From Enterococcus_D entomosocium (lineage in GTDB: Bacteria > Bacillota > Bacilli > Lactobacillales > Enterococcaceae), in the NCBI RefSeq assembly GCF_030441895.1, contig NZ_JARJAS010000027.1: a stretch of 47,298 nt of DNA, one strand, 5' to 3'. The notes beneath the pieces are model-generated. The model was not told the origin of the DNA, did not search any database, and saw only the letters and a list, made by a program, of their open reading frames with translations. Shown here piece after piece: positions 7,672-16,366 of the stretch (the stretch's first letter is position 1; the number at the start of each line of letters is the position of its first letter). The position numbers and the translations under genes were made by a program.

Positions 7672-9395
7672 GCAAGATCCTCCTCTCTCAATTGTGAAGA
7701 AACGATTTCTTGATAGGTTTCATTGTCTGCCATTAATGATTCATGGGTCCCTTTCCCTACGAGTTGTCCTTCATCCAATACTAAGATCGTATCGGCATCC
7801 ATGACGGTGCTGACCCGTTGGGCAACCACGACCATGATGCTGTCTTGCATGTCGCGTTTCAGCGCTGCTCGTAAGTTTGCATCGGTTTTGAAGTCCAATG
7901 CGGAGAAGGAATCATCAAAGACATAGACATCTGCTTGTTTCACTAACGCACGAGCAATCGCTAAACGTTGACGTTGTCCACCAGAGAAGTTGCCGCCGCC
8001 TTGTTCTACACGGCTATCTAAGCCATCTGCCAGTTCGGAGACAAAATCTTTGGCTTGGGCGATCTCTAATGCTTGCCAGATTTCTTCGTCTGTCGCATCA
8101 GGTTTTCCATATTTCATATTTTCACGAATGGTACCGGAAAACAGTACCGCTTTTTGCGGAACAAAGCCCACGACTTCTCGTAGATTATGCTGGGTGATTT
8201 CTGCAATATTGACCCCATTGATTTTGATTGCACCAGACTCCACATCGTACAAACGAGGCAAGAGATTGACTAGTGTCGTTTTCCCTGAGCCCGTCCCACC
8301 GATGATGGCAACAAAATCACCAGATTTTGCTTGGAAGTCGATATCTTCCAACGCCAATTTCTCAGCGCCTTGGTAGCGATACGCCACATGGTCAAAAGTC
8401 AAGGTTGCTTGATCCCCTTGTAAGCTCAATGTCGCTGGTGTTTTTGGATCGAGAATTTCATCTTCTTCATTTAAGACTTCGTTGATCCGATCAGCTGATG
8501 CTTGGGCTCTTGGCACCATCACGAAGATCATGGACAGCATCATAAAGCTGATCAAAATTTGCATCGCATAAGTCATAAACGCAATCAGGTTCCCGACTTC
8601 TAAGGTCATTTCGGCAATATAATGACCACCAAACCATGTGATGGCAATGTTCGTTCCACTCATGATCAACGTCATCAAAGGCATCATCAAGGCCACGATG
8701 GTATTTACTTTGATCGCGGTGTGGGTGTAATCTTTGTTGGCTTGATCAAAGCGGTTTGCTTCATAATCCGTTTTGTCAAATGCCCGAATGACCCGGACCC
8801 CCGTCAAGCCTTCACGAAAGACTAAGTTCAAACGGTCGGTTTTCTTTTGCATACTTTTGAATAAAGGAACGGCAAAATACATAATACCGCCGACTAATAC
8901 TAGCATGATAGGAATAACGACTAAAAAGATCCGTGTTAACTGGGCATCTTTTTGGTAGGCCAAGAAGCTCGCCCCAATCAGTGTGATCGGTGCATTGATC
9001 ATCATACGTAAAAACATTTGCGTCACCATTTGAATTTGGTTGACGTCGTTGGTGGTCCGCGTGATTAATGATGCGGTCCCAAATTTATCGAAAGAACGAG
9101 AAGAAAAATTCTCAACTTTTTGGTAAATGTCCGAACGTAGTTTTTGTCCTAATTTTTGTGATTCTCTTGTTGCGAAATACGTATTTCCTAAAGCGGCGAT
9201 GATACTGATCAATGAAAAGCCGATCATGTAAAAGCCGGTTTTCCAAATGTAATCAATGTCCCCTGTCGCCACCCCATTGTTGATAATATTGGAAGTCAAT
9301 GTCGGTAGATACAAATCAGAAACGACTTGGATCACCATAAACACCACTGCCATGATTATGGAAATGACGGATACGCGTTTTATCAGCTTAATCAT
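7668..9395 (-). CDS. efrA: EfrA-like ABC exporter half, degenerate ATPase site
   Basis: The 575-aa partner of the downstream half-transporter has six membrane helices (about 15-310) and an ATPase domain (about 335-570). Walker A is GGTGSGKT and the signature FSGGQRQRLAIARAL is canonical, but Walker B reads DVYVFDDSFSALD with Asp in place of the catalytic Glu, and the switch residue is Gln in VVAQRVSTV. These changes are the usual marks of the noncatalytic site in heterodimeric exporters. It overlaps the tetR gene by eight bases and efrB by four. A GAGGGGA site precedes the ATG. Confidence 0.88.
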   Translation of the reverse strand: MIKLIKRVSVISIIMAVVFMVIQVVSDLYLPTLTSNIINNGVATGDIDYIWKTGFYMIGFSLISIIAALGNTYFATRESQKLGQKLRSDIYQKVENFSSRSFDKFGTASLITRTTNDVNQIQMVTQMFLRMMINAPITLIGASFLAYQKDAQLTRIFLVVIPIMLVLVGGIMYFAVPLFKSMQKKTDRLNLVFREGLTGVRVIRAFDKTDYEANRFDQANKDYTHTAIKVNTIVALMMPLMTLIMSGTNIAITWFGGHYIAEMTLEVGNLIAFMTYAMQILISFMMLSMIFVMVPRAQASADRINEVLNEEDEILDPKTPATLSLQGDQATLTFDHVAYRYQGAEKLALEDIDFQAKSGDFVAIIGGTGSGKTTLVNLLPRLYDVESGAIKINGVNIAEITQHNLREVVGFVPQKAVLFSGTIRENMKYGKPDATDEEIWQALEIAQAKDFVSELADGLDSRVEQGGGNFSGGQRQRLAIARALVKQADVYVFDDSFSALDFKTDANLRAALKRDMQDSIMVVVAQRVSTVMDADTILVLDEGQLVGKGTHESLMADNETYQEIVSSQLREEDLA

Positions 9396-10056
9396 AGGTT
9401 TCCCCTCTTTCTTTTTTTGCGCCCTCTCTTAACCAGCGGACTTTACTGTTGAAATCAGCGATCGCTTCGGCAGGATCATAGTCTGGATCGAATGCTGATT
9501 GGCGATAGGCTTCGGCAATCGTCGAAAAGACGGTATGCATCAGCAGCTGGATCAGCATTTTCAACTCATGGTCGTCTTTGACTTTCAATAAATCTTTGTC
9601 GACCTCTGACAAAAAGATGGTTTGTTGCTTCTGCCGATCGGCTTTGTGTTCTTGATGCATCTTGTGCTGCATCTCTGGAACGACTTTATGGAAGGAACGA
9701 TAATCCATACTCATAAATAAATTGCGGTAAAAGTTTGCGTTTTTGCCTTTGAAAACCTCGGCGATCATCCGTGAAAAGTACCATTCGAACCCCGCAAACA
9801 GATCCCCGTTTTCATGTTGGATCGATTTCAGCAGATCTCGCTGACTATTTTTTTTCAACGTATGGAAATAATAGTAATAAAGATCTTCTTTGTTTTCGAA
9901 GTATTGATAAAAACTCCCACGAGGAATCTCGGCATCTTTGATGATATTGGCGATCGAGGCGTCTTTCAACGGCAGCCTTGAGAATTCTTTTTTCGCCGCA
10001 TTTAAGATGCGCTTTTGTTTTTCCGGCGGCAAGTGAAAAAATGTATCGGTCGGCAT
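9388..10056 (-). CDS. TetR-family regulator of the efrAB-like operon
   Basis: A 222-aa TetR-type protein: the N-terminal helix-turn-helix lies around residues 10-55 (DAEIPRGSFYQYFENKEDLY is the recognition-helix region), and the C-terminal part is the ligand and dimer domain. The ATG at 10056 is preferred, nine bases after AAGGAG; an upstream TTG abuts that site. It is the first gene of a three-gene unit with efrA and efrB, overlapping efrA, and two palindromes cover its promoter, so it probably represses its own operon until an exporter substrate binds (inference). The inducer is unknown. Confidence 0.85.
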   Translation of the reverse strand: MPTDTFFHLPPEKQKRILNAAKKEFSRLPLKDASIANIIKDAEIPRGSFYQYFENKEDLYYYYFHTLKKNSQRDLLKSIQHENGDLFAGFEWYFSRMIAEVFKGKNANFYRNLFMSMDYRSFHKVVPEMQHKMHQEHKADRQKQQTIFLSEVDKDLLKVKDDHELKMLIQLLMHTVFSTIAEAYRQSAFDPDYDPAEAIADFNSKVRWLREGAKKERGETYD

Positions 10057-10101
10057 CACAAGCAACTCCTTTCTAATTTAAAATAAATCACAGCCCTCAA
10101 T

Positions 10102-10158
10102 ATGACACGATGTCATATGACACTGTGTCATTATACACCCCTCACCAGAGAATGCAAG
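10102..10158 (-). promoter_or_regulatory. tetR-efrAB promoter with twin palindromic operators
   Basis: TATAAT (10130-10135) and CTTGCA (10153-10158) are 17 bases apart on the minus strand. Downstream of and touching the -10 are ATGACACTGTGTCAT (10118-10132, perfect around one central base) and ATGACACGATGTCAT (10102-10116, one mismatch), separated by one base, so their centres are 16 bases apart. These are the expected TetR operators. Confidence 0.75.
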
Positions 10159-10251
10159 AATTTAAATTTGACTTTTTTATGAAGGAATCGATTCTGGTCT
10201 TTTTATAAAAGGCGTTATTTGAAAAGAAATCACGAGTGAAATTTCTGAAAA

Positions 10252-10296
10252 CAAAAAACCTTCGTTTCCCTGATGGAAAACGAAGGTTGCTATTTT
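10252..10296 (-). terminator. Terminator of the LPKTN surface-protein gene
   Basis: AACCTTCGTTT pairs with AAACGAAGGTT (with one bulge) around a short loop at 10257-10288; T/A runs flank both sides, so it can act in both directions. Confidence 0.75.
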
Positions 10297-10322
10297 TTCA
10301 TTCTGCCGATTATAAATAACGG

Positions 10323-11354
10323 TCATTTTTTCTTTCGGCGCCATAAAATCAAGAAAACGATCAGCAGCAGGATAACACCTGCGATCAATAAGGTATAACT
10401 TGGCGCTTCATTGGTTTTAGGTAATGTTTTTTCACCATCGGCAGTAGCGTTGGCCTCTTTCGAAGAAGTCGTTGTCGCTGTTTCTTGAGCAGTCGTCGAT
10501 GTTGCCGTCGCTTCTTCAGTCGTACTCGTTTGCGTGCCTGTAGGCAGATACATGGAATCATTTGCCGCTTGAATGATATAAGAGATCCGTCCTGGGACAA
10601 AGGCACCTGGATCGACTTGCATCTCTTGTTCCATCTGATTTAAATTGGTCAAAATTGAAATCATCCATTCGTTGGAAACGGCTTGATTCAAATGTAAAAA
10701 GACTCCGTCTGCTGGATAGACGACCCGTAAATATTCCTGCAACTGATCCACGACAGGAATCAAGTCAGCAAAACTGGCATAGCTATTCGCATCAAAAGCC
10801 AGTTGCGGCTCAATGGCTTCCCAGGATAACGTCTGATCGACAAACAAGGCGCCGATGATTTTTGCCAAGTAAGCAATATCAAAGCCCATCGCATCACTAG
10901 AATAACGTAGCGCTAGGCGATTGCCATTGGTCAATTCTTCATCTGTCAACTGGTCCAACTGTTCTTGGGTAAATGCGGTCACACTGCCTTCAGTGATCCC
11001 TTGGGTTAAGGCGCTACGAAGCGAACTAGGTTCATCGGCTAACGTGTTGATCTCATTGACGTTTTGCGTCCCTGTCTCTGCTTGGATCGAGGCAATAACG
11101 GCTTCGGAATCGACTGGCTCTTGATTCTCGTCAGCTGTAGTTTCTGAAGTAGCGGATTGATCCGTTTCTTGATTTTCATCTGTACTTTCTTGGGCAGAAT
11201 TTTGAATCTGCTCACTGTCTGTTTGCCCTTCTGATGAAAGCGTCTCGCTAACGGCAACCGGATTGTCACTTCCACTCGTAGCCGTTTCATCTGCATGAAC
11301 CATCATTGGTGAAAATGCCAGCGACATCAGTCCGAACCAAATTATTTTTTTCAT
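10323..11354 (-). CDS. Sortase-anchored Ser/Thr-rich surface protein (LPKTN motif)
   Basis: The 343-aa protein begins with a signal peptide (MKKIIWFGLMSLAFSPMMVHA) and ends with LPKTN, a hydrophobic segment and a WRRKKK tail, the layout of a sortase A substrate with Asn in the fifth motif position. Residues about 25-120 are rich in Ser, Thr, Glu and Gln; about 130-270 form a more ordered, mostly helical-looking region that I do not recognise; about 275-310 are a Thr/Ala/Glu wall-spanning stretch. The ATG at 11354 lies eight bases after AGGAGG, with a second ATG too close to that site. It is a single gene between two terminators. Function unknown; cell-wall attachment is the safe statement. 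Confidence 0.8.
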   Translation of the reverse strand: MKKIIWFGLMSLAFSPMMVHADETATSGSDNPVAVSETLSSEGQTDSEQIQNSAQESTDENQETDQSATSETTADENQEPVDSEAVIASIQAETGTQNVNEINTLADEPSSLRSALTQGITEGSVTAFTQEQLDQLTDEELTNGNRLALRYSSDAMGFDIAYLAKIIGALFVDQTLSWEAIEPQLAFDANSYASFADLIPVVDQLQEYLRVVYPADGVFLHLNQAVSNEWMISILTNLNQMEQEMQVDPGAFVPGRISYIIQAANDSMYLPTGTQTSTTEEATATSTTAQETATTTSSKEANATADGEKTLPKTNEAPSYTLLIAGVILLLIVFLILWRRKKK

Positions 11355-11396
11355 CGTCATTGCCTCCTCGAATGGGATTTCTCCCTTTGTAACGAA

Positions 11397-11425
11397 ACTG
11401 TAACATAAAGGCCTCGTTTCCGCAA
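11397..11425 (-). promoter_or_regulatory. Promoter of the LPKTN gene
   Basis: TTGCGG (11420-11425), 17-base spacer, and an extended -10 TG-T-TACAGT (11397-11402 for the hexamer) on the minus strand. Confidence 0.5.
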
Positions 11426-11439
11426 TCAATTTAGTAACT

Positions 11440-11478
11440 TCTTAAAAAAAACCTCCATCTTTATCAGATAGAGGTTTT
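11440..11478 (-). terminator. Terminator of the mupG-murQ-murP operon
   Basis: On the minus strand AAACCTCTATCT and AGATGGAGGTTT pair around a short loop and lead into eight T. Confidence 0.85.
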
Positions 11479-11482
11479 ACCA

Positions 11483-13498
11483 TTATTTTATCGTTGCCAC
11501 ATGCATGACTGCTTGACCTGCGTTTGTTTCCGCGATCGGTAACAGTTCAACGTTGGCTGCTTGGTCCATATTGGTGATAATGACAAGCATCTCAGAAGCT
11601 TTGCCTTTAGCTGTCAACTGCGCCAAATCGACTTGGGCAACTTGGGTGGCTGGTGTCACGGCTTGGCCTTCCTCCACCAGGATTTCAAAAGGTGCTCCTT
11701 GCAATTCCACGGTGTCGACACCCATGTGTAGCAGAATCTCTAGCCCGCTGGCAGTCTTGATCCCCAATGCATGTTTCGTTGGGAAAATCGTCGTGATCGT
11801 TCCTGCTGCTGGTGCAAAGATCGCTCCATTGTCTGGCAAGACAAAATACCCGTCGCCCATCATTTTTTGCGAAAATACCGGATCACTTGATGCACTGATT
11901 GATTTTGTCGTGCCTGTTGCTACTGCGTATAAGGGTGTATCGATCGTTGTTGCTGATGAATTTGCTGCCGTTTCCTTTGCTGCCGTTTCACTCGTTTCTT
12001 TTGGTTGCGGTTGCACGGAAGTGACGGTTGCAGCTGGTTTTGCCTCCTCTGCCTCGCTTTCTTTGACTGCTTCTAAGCGATCTTTAGGAATCCCAAAGAA
12101 GTAGGTGGCAACGAAGCCGCCAGCATAGCCTGCTAACAAGCCGAAAATATAACCCATCCAACGGCCGTTGGCAATCAATGGAATCAAAGCTAGCCCTGAT
12201 GGTCCAATCGCCGTTGCGCCGATATTTGTCAAAGCGCCAATGACCGCACCACCGATCCCACCACCAATACAAGCAGTGATAAATGGTCGACCTAATGGCA
12301 ATGTCACTCCGTAGATCAATGGTTCGCCAATACCTAAGATCCCAACTGGCAATGCACCTTTGATCATTTCAGAAAGCTCTTTGTCTTTACGTAGTCGTAC
12401 CCATAAGGCGAAAGCTGCTCCGACTTGACCGGCACCAGCCATGGCTAAAATCGGTAATAATTGCGTGCTGCCTGTTGCTTCGATCATTTGGATGTGGATT
12501 GGGGTCAAAATTTGATGCAAACCAAACATGACCATTGGTAGGAAGGCCGCCCCTAAGACAAACCCAGAAAACGCACCGCCCACATTCAAGACCCAAGTGA
12601 TCGAACCGACTAAGCTGTCAGAGATCAGACCTGCCAATGGCATGATCAAGAAAATCTCCGTCAAACCGATGATCAACAAACACAACGTCGGGGTCACGAT
12701 AATATCGATCGCTTCAGGAATCACTCGATGCAGCACTGCCTCTAATTTCGCCAAAAGCCATACAGCGAAGATCACACCGATGATCCCCCCTTGGTTGGCA
12801 GCTAAAGCTTCGCCAGTGAACAAGTTTTGGATCGGGGCTTCTGGGTTCATACCTGTCAGCAAGATGATCGAACCGATCACTCCACCAAGGGTTGGATTGG
12901 CTTTAAAGACCTGCGCAGCATTGACCCCAGTAAAGATCGCTAAATAGGTGAACATCCCATTTCTTAGGACGTTTAAAATCATGACATAATAATTCCAAGT
13001 ATCTCCATCTAAAGTTCCAGCAGTGATCATGTTGGTCAGAACGGAGGCGATCCCTGCAACGAGTCCTGCACCAACGAAGGCTGGAATCATTGGAACAAAG
13101 ATATTTGAAATGTCTTTCAGCAGCGACTTCAATGGTGATGATTTTTGTTTGGCTTTTTGGGCTGCTTTCATCTCTGCCGTTTTTTCTGATAACGCCTCTT
13201 TGCCTGATTTTTGCTGCGGGATCTCTTGCCCTAAATCAACACCGGCTTTTGCCACCATTGCGTTGGCTACTTTGTTGACTTTCCCTGGTCCGATAATGAC
13301 TTGCAGCTGCTCGTCATTGACGACACCCATCACACCGGGAATCTCTTTTAACCCTTGTTGATCGACCTTGTCGTGGTCGCGGACGGTCATTCGTACGCGA
13401 GTCATACAGTGATTGACTGTTTCTACGTTGTCCATTCCGCCGGCTTCTTGAAAAATCTTCTCCGCTAGCTCTTCTACCGTCAGTGTTTCTTTTGCCAT
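11483..13498 (-). CDS. murP: PTS transporter EIIBCA, N-acetylmuramic acid type
   Basis: This 671-aa permease takes up and phosphorylates a sugar across the membrane. The EIIB domain (residues about 5-85) has the phospho-cysteine in NHCMTRVRMTV; the EIIC membrane domain spans about 110-460; after an Ala/Thr/Glu-rich linker (about 465-525) an EIIA domain of the glucose type (about 535-655) has its phospho-histidine in LLHMGVDTVEL. Substrate is inferred from context: murQ and mupG lie directly upstream, so MurNAc or MurNAc-GlcNAc is likely. Some MurP proteins lack EIIA and borrow one; here it is fused. The start overlaps the murQ stop (TAATG). Confidence 0.88.
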   Translation of the reverse strand: MAKETLTVEELAEKIFQEAGGMDNVETVNHCMTRVRMTVRDHDKVDQQGLKEIPGVMGVVNDEQLQVIIGPGKVNKVANAMVAKAGVDLGQEIPQQKSGKEALSEKTAEMKAAQKAKQKSSPLKSLLKDISNIFVPMIPAFVGAGLVAGIASVLTNMITAGTLDGDTWNYYVMILNVLRNGMFTYLAIFTGVNAAQVFKANPTLGGVIGSIILLTGMNPEAPIQNLFTGEALAANQGGIIGVIFAVWLLAKLEAVLHRVIPEAIDIIVTPTLCLLIIGLTEIFLIMPLAGLISDSLVGSITWVLNVGGAFSGFVLGAAFLPMVMFGLHQILTPIHIQMIEATGSTQLLPILAMAGAGQVGAAFALWVRLRKDKELSEMIKGALPVGILGIGEPLIYGVTLPLGRPFITACIGGGIGGAVIGALTNIGATAIGPSGLALIPLIANGRWMGYIFGLLAGYAGGFVATYFFGIPKDRLEAVKESEAEEAKPAATVTSVQPQPKETSETAAKETAANSSATTIDTPLYAVATGTTKSISASSDPVFSQKMMGDGYFVLPDNGAIFAPAAGTITTIFPTKHALGIKTASGLEILLHMGVDTVELQGAPFEILVEEGQAVTPATQVAQVDLAQLTAKGKASEMLVIITNMDQAANVELLPIAETNAGQAVMHVATIK

Positions 13499-14406
13499 TA
13501 CTTTTCTCCTCCTAACGCCGTTTTGACAAACCCATGTGCCGTGGCAAGTTTTGTTTGTGCTTCGTCTTTCGTGCTATCAGTCAACAGCATCACGATCGCC
13601 AATTTGACATTCTGATCTGCTTCTTCAAATGCCGCGGCGGCTGTTTCATAATCAGCTTCAGTTGCCTGCATGATGATCCGTTTTGAGCGTTCCACCAATT
13701 TTTCGTTGGTCGCTTTCACGTCGACCATCAAATTATTGTAGACTTTGCCGATCCCTACCATCGATAACGTCGAAATCATATTCAAAATTAATTTTTGGGC
13801 AGTTCCTGATTTCAAACGAGTCGAACCCGTCAGAAACTCTGGGCCACAATCGACTTCAATTGGAAAGCTGGCATGTTGAGAGATCTCCGCATCTTTGTTA
13901 CAAGCGATCGTAGCCGTTGTGGCACCAAGCTCATTGGCGTAATCAAGAGCCCCAATCACGTAAGGCGTTCTACCACTGGCAGCGATCCCGATCACCATGT
14001 CATTTGGGTTCAACTTCAGATCGACAAGGTCTTGTTTCCCTAGCGTTAAGGAGTCTTCTGCTCCCTCTACAGCAACCGTCATCGCTTCTTCGCCACCGGC
14101 GATCAGACCGACCACCATCTCAGGTGATACCCCAAAGGTTGGGACACATTCGGCCGCATCCAAGACGCCTAATCGACCACTTGTCCCAGCGCCAAGATAA
14201 ATCAAGCGTCCGCCTTTTTTAAAAGCAGCGATAGTTTGTTCAATCACTTTTTCAATACTAGGAATTTCATTTTCCACCGCATAGGCAACTTTTTGATCTT
14301 CTTGGTTCATTTTTTGACACGCTTCTAAAATTGTCATTTCATCTAAATTACTCGTTTCGCTATTGCGTCGTTCAGTCGTTAATTTGTCTAAATTGATTTT
14401 ATTCAT
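13498..14406 (-). CDS. murQ: N-acetylmuramic acid 6-phosphate etherase
   Basis: MurQ cleaves the lactyl ether of MurNAc-6-phosphate to give GlcNAc-6-phosphate and D-lactate during cell-wall recycling. The 302-aa protein has the SIS-fold signatures LIYLGAGTSGRLGVLDAAEC, the glycine-rich GLIAGGEEA, VEGAED, and IAASGRTPYVIGAL. The start is the ATG at 14406, nine bases after AAAGAG; an ATG three codons earlier touches the ribosome site. It overlaps the end of mupG by eight bases and abuts murP, so the three genes are translationally linked. Confidence 0.95.
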   Translation of the reverse strand: MNKINLDKLTTERRNSETSNLDEMTILEACQKMNQEDQKVAYAVENEIPSIEKVIEQTIAAFKKGGRLIYLGAGTSGRLGVLDAAECVPTFGVSPEMVVGLIAGGEEAMTVAVEGAEDSLTLGKQDLVDLKLNPNDMVIGIAASGRTPYVIGALDYANELGATTATIACNKDAEISQHASFPIEVDCGPEFLTGSTRLKSGTAQKLILNMISTLSMVGIGKVYNNLMVDVKATNEKLVERSKRIIMQATEADYETAAAAFEEADQNVKLAIVMLLTDSTKDEAQTKLATAHGFVKTALGGEK

Positions 14407-15463
14407 TGGAATCATCTCTTTCTAATTTAAATCGCATCCCTGCTTTGATTTGTTGGATCAAAGGCAGATCAGCTGGTATCACCTGAGCGGCGAGGTTGAC
14501 TTTTGGGTCTGCTGGCAAAGGACGTTTGCACACTTGAATCTCTCCCATATAGCGCAAATACTTTTGGTTATCGATCGTCACAGCACCCATTGGCCGCTCT
14601 TGACTAAGTTCAGGTTTGACTTCTGGAATGGCATTGAAACGGGCATCAGCACTGCGCAATACATCCCGAGCTTCATCGTAACGATTCTGGTGATCCCCTA
14701 GTACGTGTTCAAAGTAAGTAGAACCAAGATCTTTGACCCGCAAAACGATCCGCGCTTCTTGCAGATACGTCGCAAACTGCTGCGCACTTTTTGCAGAAAC
14801 CATCCCATCACCAATGTAAACAGCATCAACTGAGCCAGTAGCCAACAAGTCGATCGCTGCGGCAAAAGGCGACCAGTTGCGGTGTCTTTCCAGTGTGGGT
14901 AATCCTTGAAATAACGGTCCGCGTTTCTTGGCATCTCCTGGAACAAAGGCTTGGACGAAAAAGCCTTGTGCTTTCAACCAGCGGTTCTTCTCCTGAAACC
15001 AGTCAGCATCCAGTCCTGTTTCTGGTCGGGGGTAATAATTGTGCCAAGCTTCCAAACGAGTAAAATCGGCTCCATACGTCTGCAGCTCTCGAATGTCTTT
15101 TTCCGTTAATGTACTGGCATTCAAACTAATGATCATTTCTTTTGAAAAAGCAGCGATTTGTTGATTGTCGATGGCATAGTCCATTCGTAAACCAGTGACA
15201 CCGATCTCCCTTAGTTCCGCCAGATTGTCGATGGAAAAGCCCGCTTCTGCTAAGGCGTTTCCAGAAATATCTACCATTAAAGACAGCTGATGGTCTTGTG
15301 CGAAACCTCCTAAGTCCGTCAGACGCTGCCGATAGGTACTGCGATCGTCTTCTGGTATGTGCATGGAGGTGAAAATCCCTTTAAAGCCTGATGCCATCGC
15401 AGTCATCTGCTCAAGTTCTGCTGCCGTCAAGTCTTCGTTCATAAATACAGAAAAGCCGAACAT
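14399..15463 (-). CDS. mupG: 6-phospho-N-acetylmuramidase (DUF871 family)
   Basis: The 354-aa protein matches the DUF871/MupG family: an N-terminal TIM-barrel-like part (GFSVFMNEDLTAAELEQM at the start; TGLRMDYAIDNQQIA and HNYYPRPETGLD further on) and a smaller C-terminal domain (about 240-354). Staphylococcal MupG splits MurNAc-6P-GlcNAc after PTS uptake, releasing the MurNAc-6P that MurQ uses; gene order here supports the same job. The start is the ATG at 15463 preceded by AAGGAGG with an eight-base gap. It is first in the operon, just after a consensus promoter with a cre-like site. Confidence 0.88.
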   Translation of the reverse strand: MFGFSVFMNEDLTAAELEQMTAMASGFKGIFTSMHIPEDDRSTYRQRLTDLGGFAQDHQLSLMVDISGNALAEAGFSIDNLAELREIGVTGLRMDYAIDNQQIAAFSKEMIISLNASTLTEKDIRELQTYGADFTRLEAWHNYYPRPETGLDADWFQEKNRWLKAQGFFVQAFVPGDAKKRGPLFQGLPTLERHRNWSPFAAAIDLLATGSVDAVYIGDGMVSAKSAQQFATYLQEARIVLRVKDLGSTYFEHVLGDHQNRYDEARDVLRSADARFNAIPEVKPELSQERPMGAVTIDNQKYLRYMGEIQVCKRPLPADPKVNLAAQVIPADLPLIQQIKAGMRFKLERDDSNE

Positions 15464-15492
15464 CTCTTTGCCTCCTTGGTGAGTCACTATCG

Positions 15493-15543
15493 TGATACCG
15501 TTTTCTATAAAAGCATTATAACTGATTCTCTCCCTGTTCGCAA
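15493..15543 (-). promoter_or_regulatory. mupG-murQ-murP promoter with cre-like site
   Basis: On the minus strand TTGCGA (15538-15543), 17-base spacer, TATAAT (15515-15520). Just downstream, 15493-15506 reads AGAAAACGGTATCA, one mismatch from the CcpA consensus TGWAANCGNTNWCA, at the transcription start. Carbon catabolite repression is inferred. Confidence 0.75.
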
Positions 15544-15709
15544 CTATATTTCATAATTAAATCATCAATATAGAAATATCGTTTCATTTAATAAGAAAGC
15601 TTTACCGTTTAAACTTTCTTATGCCCTTCTTTCTGCACTTGTGGTACACTTTATTAGGAACGAAACTTGCTTTCGTCATTTTTACATAGTAGGAGGAATC
15701 ACATCATCA

Positions 15710-16273
15710 ATGATTACAATGGATGATATTATTCGCGAAGGCAATCCAACCTTGCGTGAAGTAGCAAAAGAAGTACCTTTTCCTTTGAGCGAAGAAGATA
15801 TCGCACTAGGAAAAGAAATGATGACCTTTTTAGAAAACAGCCAAGACCCAGTCAAGGCAGAAGAACTCGAATTAAGAGGTGGTGTTGGTCTAGCAGCTCC
15901 TCAATTAGATATTTCAAAACGAATCACAGCGGTCCTCGTCCCTAGCAGCGACCCAGAAAAAGCAGAACCTGATTTTAAAGATGTTCTTTACAATCCTAAA
16001 ATTCTAAGTCATTCCGTGCAAGAAGCTTGTCTGGGTGAAGGCGAAGGCTGTCTGTCCGTGGACCGTGAAGTCCCTGGCTACGTGGTACGCCATGCCCGGA
16101 TCACGATCAGCTATTACGACATCAACGGCAAAAAGAAAAAAGTTCGTTTGAAGAACTATCCTGCAATCGTCGTTCAGCATGAGATCGATCATTTGAACGG
16201 AGTCATGTTCTACGATCATATCAATCAACAAAATCCTTTTTCATTAAAAGAAGGCATTTTAGTCATCGACTAA
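15710..16273 (+). CDS. def: Peptide deformylase, type II
   Basis: Def removes the formyl group from new polypeptides as they leave the ribosome. The 187-aa protein carries all three motifs: GVGLAAPQ, EGCLSV with the metal cysteine, and the HEXXH motif in QHEIDHLNGVMF. The insertion between motif 1 and 2 (about residues 72-110) fits type II enzymes of Firmicutes. The start at 15710 (MITMDDIIREGNPTLREVA) aligns with the usual N-terminus of this family; the AGGAGG upstream is 13 bases away, longer than usual. An isolated plus-strand gene between two minus-strand operons. Confidence 0.95.
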   Translation: MITMDDIIREGNPTLREVAKEVPFPLSEEDIALGKEMMTFLENSQDPVKAEELELRGGVGLAAPQLDISKRITAVLVPSSDPEKAEPDFKDVLYNPKILSHSVQEACLGEGEGCLSVDREVPGYVVRHARITISYYDINGKKKKVRLKNYPAIVVQHEIDHLNGVMFYDHINQQNPFSLKEGILVID

Positions 16274-16274
16274 C

Positions 16275-16318
16275 AAAAAAGTCTCTACCGACATTTTGCG
16301 GCAGAGACTTTTTTTTCT
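16275..16318 (+). terminator. Bidirectional terminator between def and the M20 gene
   Basis: AAGTCTCTACCG (16279-16290) pairs with CGGCAGAGACTT (16299-16310), one mismatch, with T runs on the plus strand and on the minus strand. It serves def and the convergent met operon. Confidence 0.85.
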
Positions 16319-16366
16319 TCTATATTATTGAGTATCCTCTGGATATCTTCTTTCAAGGTTTTGGCG

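Noticed and set aside
8622..9000. Frames on the plus strand within the efrA/efrB coding region
   Set aside because: They lie opposite intact ABC transporter genes with all family motifs and carry no signals of their own.
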